Assembly: GCA_002320665.1 (NCBI GenBank)
Contig: DCKO01000020.1
Location: 1 to 16,509, forward strand
Length of the DNA stretch: 16,509 nucleotides
Direction of reading: 5' to 3'
From: Micavibrio sp. UBA1672
Lineage (GTDB): Bacteria; Pseudomonadota; Alphaproteobacteria; Micavibrionales; Micavibrionaceae
Position numbers and translations under genes: made by a program. Under the pieces are notes generated by a model that was not told the DNA's origin, ran no database searches, and saw only the letters and a program-made list of their open reading frames with translations. Shown here in pieces: positions 1-7,497 of this stretch (positions within the stretch are counted from its first letter, which is position 1; every line of letters starts with the position of its first letter).

Positions 1-978
1 AGCCGCAGTATTGATGATATACTAAGCGATATTACGCCTGCTGCCGGAAATCCCGACAGGCCATCAGCCTTCCAAATCCGCAAGGATCAATTCCGCCGCA
101 AGTTACAGCAAGAAGAAAATACCGAAAAGGTAGAGAATTTGTTGGAGGATGCAACGATTCAGCCAGAGGAAAGTTATGAGCCAGAGCTAACAATTCCTGC
201 CATACCGGAAGAAGTCGAAGAGGAAGTGGCGATTGAGCAAAAGCCACCTGTGAAGGAGAAAAGAGCCGCCTATAGTAATAACGGCCTCAAGAAAATCGTA
301 ATCATAATTGATGATATGGGGGTGAGCGCCGCTAATACTACCAGAGTTGAAAACCTGCCAGCGCCACTAACGCTTGCCTATCTGCCATACGCCAAGAACT
401 TGCCCGAGCGTACAGTCAAGGCCAAAGCCAAAGGGCATGAACTTATGGTACATATGCCCATGGAGCCTATGAATGGTAATATTGATGGCGGGCCTGCTGT
501 CCTTAAAACAGGTTTGGACGAACAGGAGTTTTCGGAAATTCTGGAGTGGGGTTTATCGCAATTTGACGACTATGTCGGATTGAATAACCATATGGGAAGC
601 CGCCTAACCCAAGACCGACAGGCCATGGAACGATTGATGGGAGAGATAAAGAAACGGGATATATATTTTGTAGATTCTGTCACCATAGCATCATCTATCG
701 GCGCAGAAGTCGCACAGGAATATGACATACCCCATGCCGAGCGCGATATTTTTCTGGATCATGAAATCTCAAAAGACTTTATCCGCGACGCCTTGAAAAA
801 GCTGGAAGTGGTTGCCAAATATAAAGGGCACGCCATTGCAATTGGCCATCCACACCCTGAAACGATAGATGTTTTAAGCGAGTGGCTGCCGACCCTAAAA
901 GATAAAGGCTTTGAGCTTGTCCCCGCCAGCGCCGTAATTTACAGGCAGGATCAGGAAAATCACGTGGTGCAGAACTGA
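1..978 (+). CDS. Divergent polysaccharide deacetylase family protein (5' end outside window)
   Basis: The frame is open from base 1 with no convincing internal start, so the gene begins upstream; a TTG at 139 is only an internal leucine codon. The first ~95 residues are acidic, proline- and glutamate-rich and look like a periplasmic linker. The domain then starts with IIIDDMG (301-321) and carries HMPMEP (451-468), a NNHMGSR motif near 586-606, RDIFLDH, and AIGHPHPETI ending at 867. Together these are the signature of the divergent polysaccharide deacetylase family (PF04748, YibQ-like), a NodB-fold group of envelope proteins whose substrate is poorly defined. A membrane anchor or signal peptide would lie upstream of the window. 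It ends in TGA and converges on the leftward DUF3299 gene. Family assignment is strong; activity is not shown. Confidence 0.9.
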   Translation, partial: SRSIDDILSDITPAAGNPDRPSAFQIRKDQFRRKLQQEENTEKVENLLEDATIQPEESYEPELTIPAIPEEVEEEVAIEQKPPVKEKRAAYSNNGLKKIVIIIDDMGVSAANTTRVENLPAPLTLAYLPYAKNLPERTVKAKAKGHELMVHMPMEPMNGNIDGGPAVLKTGLDEQEFSEILEWGLSQFDDYVGLNNHMGSRLTQDRQAMERLMGEIKKRDIYFVDSVTIASSIGAEVAQEYDIPHAERDIFLDHEISKDFIRDALKKLEVVAKYKGHAIAIGHPHPETIDVLSEWLPTLKDKGFELVPASAVIYRQDQENHVVQN

Positions 979-987
979 TTTTAGGGC

Positions 988-1092
988 ATTTTGTCTAGTT
1001 CGTTTGGCCCATTTTTTTCTCACGCGTTCCATTTTGTCTAGTTTGAATGTCACTTATTTTTTCAAAAACCCTGTTTTGTATAGTTCGTTTTG
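988..1092. repeat. Three degenerate direct repeats spaced 42-43 nt
   Basis: A core close to TTTTGTCTAGTTCG occurs at 989-1002, 1032-1045 (TTTTGTCTAGTTTG) and 1074-1087 (TTTTGTATAGTTCG). Starts are 43 and 42 nt apart, about four helical turns. Each copy is followed about 20-25 nt later by a run of T or A/T (1012-1018, 1057-1062, 1096-1110), so the underlying unit is roughly 43 nt. The repeats lie between two converging genes, not in an obvious promoter. The first copy forms the loop of a weak GGGC/GCCC stem (984-987 with 1007-1010) followed by T7, which might end the deacetylase transcript. Function unknown. Confidence 0.7.
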
Positions 1093-1125
1093 CGGTTTTA
1101 AAAAATTTTCGACTTAGATTATAGC

Positions 1126-1151
1126 AAAAAAAACACGCAAAAATGGCGTAT
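1126..1151 (-). terminator. Intrinsic terminator of the ABC/DUF3299 operon
   Basis: Read on the minus strand, ATACGC (1151-1146) pairs with GCGTGT (1138-1133), with one G-U pair and a 7-nt loop, and an unbroken run of eight T begins at the last paired base (1133-1126). It lies 45 nt past the DUF3299 stop codon and is correctly oriented to end that operon. The stem is short, but the U tract is strong. Confidence 0.6.
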
Positions 1152-1195
1152 ATATCATTACTATATAGAAATTAATTCCTAAAATCAAGCTAAGG

Positions 1196-1843
1196 TTAAT
1201 TCACAAGCTTTGCATCTTTCAAGCGATAAAAGACGTTATACTCCTCATCCTTGGGCACAAGTTCCAGTGTCCCCTTAATATTAACCGTGTCATAAGTAAA
1301 TTTGGCAGGCTCCTTGGTTGTTACCTCTATAACAAGTCTGGGAGGCGTATGATAGTGATAAGGGCAACTTACAGGAAACGGACCAAGCAGAAACAGGCTT
1401 TGTTTTTCATCCTGACTCAGTGGAAACATATAACCCTGTATCAAAATATCTTTGCCATCCAGCTTTTTTAAATTTTCGGAAAACTCCGGTTTAACACCAG
1501 TCCACTCCATGCCTTCTTCATCCTGAAAACTATATTCATGCTCTTTTGTTTCGCCAAATGCATCCCATGATGTTCCGCCTTCAGGCGTGGTGACATATTC
1601 CGGCACATATGCCATGAGATCAGGTTCGGAAAGCTGAAGCGTTCGGGTAATCGTTTCCACAGACGTAAAATCATCAATAGTAAGGCTGCCAGGCTCGATT
1701 GTTTCGCCTTGTGATGAGGATTCCTCTTGAAAAGCTTTTATGCGCTCTATCGTGAAAGGCATCGTGACCAATATCCCCAATAAAGCGACAGTCACAAAAA
1801 TTTTAACACATAATTTTCCCAATTGCTTCGCGAACACTTTCAT
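1196..1843 (-). CDS. Membrane-anchored DUF3299-like protein, last gene of putative zinc-responsive operon
   Basis: The product is 215 aa. An N-terminal hydrophobic segment (about residues 12-32) follows a basic start, so it is probably anchored in the inner membrane with its body in the periplasm. Residues ~120-213 resemble DUF3299: LDGKDILIQGYMFPL, then FLLGPFPVSCPYHYHTPP, matching the family pattern of a GYM..PL strand and a Cys/His/Pro-rich segment. C160, H163 and H165 could bind metal; this is inference. The gene starts 15 nt after the permease stop, with a modest GGA-type ribosome site, so it is very likely co-transcribed with the ABC genes. From memory, DUF3299 proteins occur beside similar ABC genes in Zur-regulated clusters (zrg type in Vibrio). 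Biochemical role unknown. Confidence 0.8.
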   Translation of the reverse strand: MKVFAKQLGKLCVKIFVTVALLGILVTMPFTIERIKAFQEESSSQGETIEPGSLTIDDFTSVETITRTLQLSEPDLMAYVPEYVTTPEGGTSWDAFGETKEHEYSFQDEEGMEWTGVKPEFSENLKKLDGKDILIQGYMFPLSQDEKQSLFLLGPFPVSCPYHYHTPPRLVIEVTTKEPAKFTYDTVNIKGTLELVPKDEEYNVFYRLKDAKLVN

Positions 1844-1858
1844 GATGATCCGTAAGTT

Positions 1859-3139
1859 TTAGCTGTTTCTGGCAAGCTGTCTGACGACATTGACTCTTGC
1901 GGCGCGGATCGCTGGAATAAGAGACGCCAGAAGACCTGCAAAAAGTACAGCTATTATAATCATGAGCATTTCCGGTGTCATGCTAATCTTTGCGCCGCTG
2001 GCTTCTAAGGGGGTGATAATTTGCGTCAGCACAGAAAACGCATATAGCCCCATGATTAAACCAACGACCAAGCCGGCCAATACAATCAGCATGCCTTCAC
2101 TGACAATGATTTTTAAAATCCTTGATTTTGAGTAGCCAATCGCTCTTAAGGTCGCAAGATCACCCATCCGGTTTTCAAGACTTCCGGCAAGACCGGCAAA
2201 AATACTAAGGGCCGCAATGATAATAAGCATGACTGCCAGCGCCGTAAATGTCTGCGTTCCAAGCCCCAGCATAGAGGTCAGGCGCGCCATCTCCAGCGCA
2301 GGGTTAGCAGCTTGCAGAGCGCTTTCGCGGTTAATGCTGCGCGGCAGATTGATATTGGCAATCGGATAGCGCGTGGTCAGGAGCAGGGCTGTTATTTCTG
2401 GTTCTTCAGCATGTTCATGGTCACGCTCTTTGTGTTCATGTTCCTCATGCTCTTCATGGTCGTGATGGTCGTGTTCTTCATGCGCATGCTCATCATGGTG
2501 ATGTTCTTCTTCTTCGAGCTCATGCTCTACGCCCTCAAGCCCATGAATCTCAAGCACAGAATCCAGAGAGGTTAGAATTAAACGATCAAGAATGCTGCCC
2601 GTTGGTTTTATAATGCCAACGACTTTATAATGCTCGTTTTCATGGACATGACCGCCGACACCAAGGCCGTGCGCCCCGGAAAACTCACTACCCATATTCA
2701 AATTGATATTAGAACCGATAACCGCCTCGAACGGTTTATCCCATGTCCGGCCTTCCGAAAGCTGTGCCTTGTAATGCTGCATATAATCTTGTGTCGTACC
2801 GACAATGCGGAACCCTTTCCAGTTATCGCCTAGCGCCAGTGGAATAGCGGCTTTGACATGCGGGTGTTTCATCCATTTTTCGGCCTCATCATACGGGATA
2901 TTTCCTGTCGGGATATCAATATGATAGACAGAGGATAAGATCAGTTGCAAGGGGCTGCCCTTCGCACCGATAACGATGTCTATACCTTGCCCGTCCGTGC
3001 TAAGGCGGTTTTGAACATGTTGCCCAAACTGGATCACAAGCAAAGCCAGCATTACCCCGAAGGCCGTAAGAAACACAGATAAAAGCGAGTTTAGCCAGCG
3101 GGATTTAAGCGATGAAAAAACCAATATCAAATCACTCAT
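1859..3139 (-). CDS. FtsX/MacB-type ABC transporter permease with His-rich periplasmic loop
   Basis: The 426-aa protein has the MacB/LolC/FtsX layout: TM1 at about 18-40, a large extracytoplasmic domain, then three C-terminal TM segments (about 297-319, 345-372 and 390-412) and the conserved LATLRAIGYSKSRI coupling segment near 328-341. Residues 206-243 are a low-complexity loop with 15 histidines among Glu and Asp (bases 2402-2524), as in metal-binding loops of zinc transporters. Its ATG overlaps the ATPase stop as ATGA, implying translational coupling. FtsX-type permeases usually do mechanical work or move lipoproteins and peptides and are not classical importers, so direct zinc import should not be assumed. 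A role in periplasmic metal handling is inferred from the loop, the operon and the Zur-like operator. Confidence 0.88.
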   Translation of the reverse strand: MSDLILVFSSLKSRWLNSLLSVFLTAFGVMLALLVIQFGQHVQNRLSTDGQGIDIVIGAKGSPLQLILSSVYHIDIPTGNIPYDEAEKWMKHPHVKAAIPLALGDNWKGFRIVGTTQDYMQHYKAQLSEGRTWDKPFEAVIGSNINLNMGSEFSGAHGLGVGGHVHENEHYKVVGIIKPTGSILDRLILTSLDSVLEIHGLEGVEHELEEEEHHHDEHAHEEHDHHDHEEHEEHEHKERDHEHAEEPEITALLLTTRYPIANINLPRSINRESALQAANPALEMARLTSMLGLGTQTFTALAVMLIIIAALSIFAGLAGSLENRMGDLATLRAIGYSKSRILKIIVSEGMLIVLAGLVVGLIMGLYAFSVLTQIITPLEASGAKISMTPEMLMIIIAVLFAGLLASLIPAIRAARVNVVRQLARNS

Positions 3140-3759
3140 GCGCTCATCTCCAATACAGACGTAAACCGGTTCTTGATCCGAGCATCATGGGTCGCGGCAA
3201 TCACTGTAGCCCCTGTTTTCTGCGCTTGTCCAAAGATCAAATTCATAACGTTCTCAGCGTTTTGATCATCCAGCGCAGAAGTCGGCTCATCAGCAAATAT
3301 AACCTTAGGGGTATTGGCAACGGCTCTAGCAATAGCGACACGCTGCGCTTCACCAACACTTAAATCTCGTGCTTTCTGGTTTTCTTTACCTTCAAGTCCA
3401 AGATCTGTGATTAAGATCTGTATGTTTGAGAGGTCAGGCTTGTGCTGCGCGAGGGCTATGTTTTGGACAACACTTAAATGACCAATCAGGTGAAGCCTTT
3501 GAAACACAAAACCAAAATTCTCTGCGCGCAGTCGATCAATGGCGGTTTCTGAAAGTGTTGAATAATCAGTACCTTCAAATGAAACTTCACCGGAGTTAGG
3601 TCTCATAAGCCCACCGAGTAAATTGATCAATGTTGTTTTCCCGCAACCTGAATTCCCCAGTAAAAGCAAATGATTATTCGCCTCGATACTGTAACCTTCA
3701 AGGGAAAGAACAGTTCTGTCTTCGCTTTTAAATATCAGATTCTTGATCTGAAACATCAT
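3136..3759 (-). CDS. LolD/MacB-type ABC transporter ATP-binding protein
   Basis: The product is 207 aa with a complete nucleotide-binding domain: Walker A GNSGCGKT (35-42), Q-loop glutamine at 87, signature LSVGE (133-137, a variant of LSGGQ), Walker B VIFADE (153-158) and switch histidine 191 in ATHD. It should energise the adjacent FtsX-like permease at the inner membrane. I chose ATG 3759 because AGGA lies 7 nt upstream and the predicted transcript starts near 3791. The longer GTG start at 3789 would sit at the extreme 5' end of that transcript with no room for a ribosome site. It is the first gene of the three-gene operon. Confidence 0.9.
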   Translation of the reverse strand: MMFQIKNLIFKSEDRTVLSLEGYSIEANNHLLLLGNSGCGKTTLINLLGGLMRPNSGEVSFEGTDYSTLSETAIDRLRAENFGFVFQRLHLIGHLSVVQNIALAQHKPDLSNIQILITDLGLEGKENQKARDLSVGEAQRVAIARAVANTPKVIFADEPTSALDDQNAENVMNLIFGQAQKTGATVIAATHDARIKNRFTSVLEMSA

Positions 3760-3797
3760 AAGGATATCCTGCTTGCGATATAATGGCACTGCAAAAC

Positions 3798-3812
3798 TGT
3801 TATATTATAACA
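3798..3812. promoter_or_regulatory. Putative Zur box (zinc-responsive operator)
   Basis: TGTTATATTATAACA is a perfect palindrome of two 7-bp arms around a central T. It matches the core of the Zur consensus known from enterobacterial znu promoters (GAAATGTTATANTATAACA..., from memory); flanking A-rich bases agree in part. It covers the -10 region of the ABC operon, the expected place for a zinc-dependent repressor. The His-rich permease downstream gives independent support for metal control. Confidence 0.72.
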
Positions 3813-3826
3813 TCATTGAGTGTCAA
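3799..3826 (-). promoter_or_regulatory. Sigma70-type promoter of the ABC/DUF3299 operon
   Basis: On the minus strand a perfect TTGACA (3826-3821) is followed after 16 nt by TATAAC (3804-3799). Transcription should start near 3791, leaving a leader of about 32 nt before ATG 3759. The -10 hexamer lies inside the palindromic operator, so repressor and RNA polymerase would compete. Confidence 0.65.
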
Positions 3827-3865
3827 GCTCGTTATAGGCTTATACGCAAAATAGAAAAGCATATG

Positions 3866-5368
3866 TTACTTAAAACGCTCTACGGCAAGTTCGGCGGCAT
3901 GAAGCGCAGCCTTGGCTTTGTTGACGCATTCCTGATGCTCGTTTTCAGGGATGCTATCCGCGACCACGCCGCCGCCAGCCTGCACATAAACTTTACCATC
4001 CTTGACCAGAGCCGTGCGCAGCGCAATACAGCTATCCATTGTTGTATCGGAAAAATATCCAACACCACCCGCATAAGCACAGCGTTTGGACGGTTCTAGC
4101 TCATCAATGATTTCCATGGCACGAATTTTTGGTGCGCCGCTCACTGTGCCCGCGGGAAACCCCGCAAACAGAGCATCAATAACATCCATATCTTTGCGAA
4201 GTGTGCCTATGACATTAGAAACGATATGCATGACATGGGAATAATGCTCGACAGTGAATTGATCAGTGACTTTCACGCTGCCGATTTCCGCCACGCGGCC
4301 CACATCATTGCGCCCCAGATCCAGCAGCATGAGGTGTTCGGCGCGTTCTTTCTCATCGGAGAGCAAGTCCTGTTCATGTGCCTTATCCTCGGCAGCATCC
4401 TTCCCGCGCGGTCTTGTGCCTGCAATTGGGCGGATGGTCACGGTGTTATCGCGCACGCGCACTAATATTTCAGGGCTTGAGCCAACCAGCGCAAACCCGT
4501 CAAAGCTCAAATGAAAGAGGAACGGCGAGGGGTTCACACTGCGTAAACTTCTGTATAGTTCAAAGGAGGGCAGGTCAAAATCAACAGAAAAACGTTGCGA
4601 TGGTACAACCTGAAAAATCTCACCAGCATGAATATATTCCACAGCCTTTTCGACAGCTTTTAGATAATCATCTTTCTTTGTTTCTGATGTGATCTCCAAG
4701 GGGGAAGCCAGAGTGCTATGATGCTCAATCAGTTTTTGATCAAGCGGCTGGTTAATGCGTGCAATGGCATCTTTGATTTTCTCGGCGCTAAGATCATAGA
4801 GTTCTTGCGATGATAAATCTGTATTACCGCTATGCCGATAAACGGGTGTGGCCACGCAGATCATCTTTTTGACATTATCAAAAATCGCAAGGATAGACGG
4901 GCGGATCATAGTGCTGTCGGGTATGCCAAGCGTATCAGGGTTATTGAACGGAATATCCTCAATTAGGCGGATCATGTCATAGCCGATATACCCAAACAGA
5001 CCAAAGCCACACATTGGCGGTAACTCGGACGGAATCTCAGAGATCGTGCTGTCATGGATCAGAGCCTTCAAAGAGCTAAGCGCATCATCATGCTGGGCAA
5101 TGAGATCGCCGCTTTTGGCATTTTTGGTTTGTGCATCCTTATCATGACAAGTCCAGAGAATATCAGGCTCTAGCCCGATAATGGAATAGCGCCCAAGGGT
5201 CGTGCCGCCCTCGACTGACTCCAATAGAAAAGCATAAGGCTCGTGTCCGCATAGATTCAAATAGGTAGAAACTGGGGTCACAAGATCGGCTGAAATCCAC
5301 TGATACAGGATTTGTGGCTTGCCTTCTGCAAAGGTTTTTTCAAAGCTGGCTTGATCAGGGTGCAGCAT
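3866..5368 (-). CDS. trpE: Anthranilate synthase component I
   Basis: TrpE makes anthranilate from chorismate, with ammonia delivered by the TrpG glutamine amidotransferase, in the first committed step of tryptophan synthesis. The product is 500 aa, the usual size. LLES (48-51) belongs to the tryptophan feedback site. The chorismate-binding domain includes HAGEIFQVVPSQRF (247-260), PIAGTRPRG (314-322), LLDLGRNDVGRV (348-359), GTVSGAPKIRAMEIIDELEP (407-426) and YVQAGGGVVADS (461-472). I chose ATG 5368, one base after the ppiD stop; an in-frame ATG at 5422 would add 18 residues that do not resemble TrpE and overlap ppiD. The two genes are probably translationally coupled. No trpG follows: the Zur-type promoter of the ABC operon begins about 40 nt downstream. 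Confidence 0.96.
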   Translation of the reverse strand: MLHPDQASFEKTFAEGKPQILYQWISADLVTPVSTYLNLCGHEPYAFLLESVEGGTTLGRYSIIGLEPDILWTCHDKDAQTKNAKSGDLIAQHDDALSSLKALIHDSTISEIPSELPPMCGFGLFGYIGYDMIRLIEDIPFNNPDTLGIPDSTMIRPSILAIFDNVKKMICVATPVYRHSGNTDLSSQELYDLSAEKIKDAIARINQPLDQKLIEHHSTLASPLEITSETKKDDYLKAVEKAVEYIHAGEIFQVVPSQRFSVDFDLPSFELYRSLRSVNPSPFLFHLSFDGFALVGSSPEILVRVRDNTVTIRPIAGTRPRGKDAAEDKAHEQDLLSDEKERAEHLMLLDLGRNDVGRVAEIGSVKVTDQFTVEHYSHVMHIVSNVIGTLRKDMDVIDALFAGFPAGTVSGAPKIRAMEIIDELEPSKRCAYAGGVGYFSDTTMDSCIALRTALVKDGKVYVQAGGGVVADSIPENEHQECVNKAKAALHAAELAVERFK

Positions 5369-5369
5369 T

Positions 5370-7316
5370 TTATGGCTCTTGCGTGTCTCTTTGGCCAAAT
5401 ACTGCCCGTAACAGGCCATCATTGATCTCTATGTCGTATTTATTATAAAGACTCATAATGTATTGACCGAAGACCTCGTCCTTAAGCTCCTGATCCACCT
5501 TGACGCTAATCGTTGCAAGCTGATCTTTTTGATTTTCTGTGATCTCGGGGATATCGAAACTAATAACATTAATAATCGCTTTGGCATTCTGGTCATCCAG
5601 ATTAACCATATAAGGCGTATTGAGTTTGGCTTGAAAAATACTAGGACGAATAGCTTCGGTTAATGGCGGCGCAATAATGCTACGCAGACCAATATCTTCG
5701 ATACGCTGCAACTTGTCTTTATGCTCTGCGGCAAGACTAGTGAAATCGATATCACCACTTTGAATTTGCTTGATCATAGCATTAACGTTTTCAGTATTCT
5801 GAGCCGCCTGTTGATCAGCAATATATGTAGCCTTGATCTCGTCCTTTACCTGATCAAAAGGCTTGCTGGATTTCTCTGTAATCTTATCAAGCGCGATGGC
5901 GATATAGCGACCACTTGGCAATTCCAGTAAAGGCGATGTCTCTCCTTCATTTTGCAAGGCAAATGTTTCCTTGATGATTTCTGTTTTATCGCCTTCCTGC
6001 TCTTCGGTGAAAAGCTCTTTAGCCGTATCAAAAGGCGAAATATCAGAAGGTTGTGATAAGAGCTGTATGCCTGCAATTGGCGTAATAATCAAAGGCACTT
6101 CTTTAGCTATTTCTTCAAGGCTCGCGCCATTAACAATCAGATCATCAAATAAAACAGAATATTCATAAAACTGGTCTTCTTCCTTAATAACCTTCAGCTC
6201 TTCAACAAGCTTGGCACGGACTTGTTCGAAAGGTCGTGTCATTGGCGGTGAAATACTGATCAGCTTTGTAACATGATAGCCCAAAGTCGTTTTAATTGGA
6301 CCCTTCATCGTGCCGATAGGCTGGCCCTGCATAGCTTCTTGGATCGGCTTTGGCACAAGAGTCATATCAAAAGGAATTTTATCAAAGTAGGAAGAATCTG
6401 ATCCCGTTATCTCAATAACGCTATCTTTCAAAGACTTTCCACTATTGGCAAGATCATAGATTTTTTGAGCCTCTTCACGGTCTTTGACCAGAGCCTGAGA
6501 CATGACATAGTTTTCAGGCACTTTATATTCATCAATATTATCTTCATAGAGATCTTTTAATTCTTCTTCACTTGGTTCGGCTATTGTAATCGCATCCATA
6601 TCAATCAGCGCAATTGTCACATCACGTTTTTGCGGAATGGAATAGGTCGAGTTCTTATAAGCCTCATAAAGCTTCTTAAGTTGATCTTCGGTGGGGGCAG
6701 GAACGTCTTTGACTTCGGAATTCGGGAAAACAAGAATATCGATATCACGAGTCTGGTTTTGCGATTGGAATAAATCTTGTGATAATTGGTCAAGTGGCCC
6801 CATATAGCCTGCCTGCACGGCCTCAATTAATATATCAATGGATAGCTCTCGATTGATTCCCTCGACAAGCTGCGTCTCGTCAAGACCTTGTATGCGTAGA
6901 AAACCTTCAAGTGTTTGCTGCATTGTTTGACCATCTTGCACCATCGGCGCAAGTGTTTCCGCAATTTTGGTTTTGACACGTTCTTTTGGCATATTAATGC
7001 CCAAATTCTCTGTTTCAACCTTGGCAAGGCGTGCGCGTATCTCTCCGGTCAGGATTTGATTAATTAATCCCATCTGATAGGCTTGCTGCGGTGTAAGGTT
7101 ATAGTTTCTCAGGCGTCTGTTCACAGTGCCGCCAAAATCATTCATGGAAATGGCTTTACCTTCTACTTTGGCCACATCACGACTACCTAATCCGCCGCGA
7201 AACGAATCCCCGACATCAGCCAGCAAAAATCCGCCAACCGCCAGAACCAAAAGCCCTAAAAGAAGATATTTCATAGCGCCGCCATTTGTGCCGCTGCGTA
7301 AGGATTGCATAACCAT
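5370..7316 (-). CDS. ppiD: Membrane-anchored PpiD/SurA-like peptidyl-prolyl isomerase chaperone
   Basis: The 648-aa protein has an uncleaved N-terminal membrane segment (about 16-34) and a large periplasmic body: a SurA_N-like region (about 45-190), a degenerate PPIC/parvulin domain (about 262-356, with SSYFDKIPFDM and TTLGYHVTKL), and a helical C-terminal part. PpiD proteins sit at the periplasmic exit of the Sec translocon and help outer-membrane and secreted proteins fold. Position directly before trpE and divergent from tpiA-secG is a common alphaproteobacterial arrangement. ATG 7316 lacks a strong ribosome site; a second in-frame ATG at 7310 is possible. Weak conservation of the parvulin core suggests chaperone more than isomerase activity, which is inference. 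Confidence 0.9.
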   Translation of the reverse strand: MVMQSLRSGTNGGAMKYLLLGLLVLAVGGFLLADVGDSFRGGLGSRDVAKVEGKAISMNDFGGTVNRRLRNYNLTPQQAYQMGLINQILTGEIRARLAKVETENLGINMPKERVKTKIAETLAPMVQDGQTMQQTLEGFLRIQGLDETQLVEGINRELSIDILIEAVQAGYMGPLDQLSQDLFQSQNQTRDIDILVFPNSEVKDVPAPTEDQLKKLYEAYKNSTYSIPQKRDVTIALIDMDAITIAEPSEEELKDLYEDNIDEYKVPENYVMSQALVKDREEAQKIYDLANSGKSLKDSVIEITGSDSSYFDKIPFDMTLVPKPIQEAMQGQPIGTMKGPIKTTLGYHVTKLISISPPMTRPFEQVRAKLVEELKVIKEEDQFYEYSVLFDDLIVNGASLEEIAKEVPLIITPIAGIQLLSQPSDISPFDTAKELFTEEQEGDKTEIIKETFALQNEGETSPLLELPSGRYIAIALDKITEKSSKPFDQVKDEIKATYIADQQAAQNTENVNAMIKQIQSGDIDFTSLAAEHKDKLQRIEDIGLRSIIAPPLTEAIRPSIFQAKLNTPYMVNLDDQNAKAIINVISFDIPEITENQKDQLATISVKVDQELKDEVFGQYIMSLYNKYDIEINDGLLRAVFGQRDTQEP

Positions 7317-7362
7317 GTGTCAAATGCCTGTATTTTGTTTTTACTTAATATAATAACTGCGC

Positions 7363-7391
7363 ACTATAGAGTCAGCATTGCAGCAGGGCAA
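7363..7391 (-). promoter_or_regulatory. Possible promoter of ppiD-trpE
   Basis: On the minus strand TTGCCC (7391-7386) is followed after 17 nt by TATAGT (7368-7363), placing a start about 40 nt before the ppiD ATG. The divergent gap 7317-7497 must also hold the tpiA promoter; the best rightward candidate, TTGATG at 7420 with TTAACA at 7442, is weak. Confidence 0.35.
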
Positions 7392-7497
7392 GACCACAAC
7401 TGCACGCCGCCCACAAAATTTGATGGCCTGAACATTGATTTTTAACAGTGGGCATGCCAAAACAAACACGGTGAACGATTTAAAGGATAAGAAAAAC

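Noticed and set aside
139..978. TTG at 139 as the start of the deacetylase gene
   Set aside because: The frame is open without a stop back to base 1 and TTG sits in a Glu/Leu-rich linker with no ribosome site; the gene is cut by the window edge.
988..1092. CRISPR array
   Set aside because: Only three degenerate 14-nt cores, spacers themselves share T-runs, and no cas genes nearby.
2312..2575. Rightward ORF encoding a very hydrophobic Met/Phe/Val-rich peptide
   Set aside because: It is the antisense of the His/Glu-rich loop of the permease, whose codons read as hydrophobic residues on the other strand; no start signal.
3760..3789. GTG 3789 as start of the ABC ATPase
   Set aside because: It lies about 2 nt from the predicted transcript start, with no ribosome site, whereas ATG 3759 has AGGA at good spacing.
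5369..5422. N-terminal extension of TrpE from ATG 5422
   Set aside because: It overlaps the ppiD coding sequence by 53 bases and adds residues unlike TrpE; ATG 5368 directly follows the ppiD stop.
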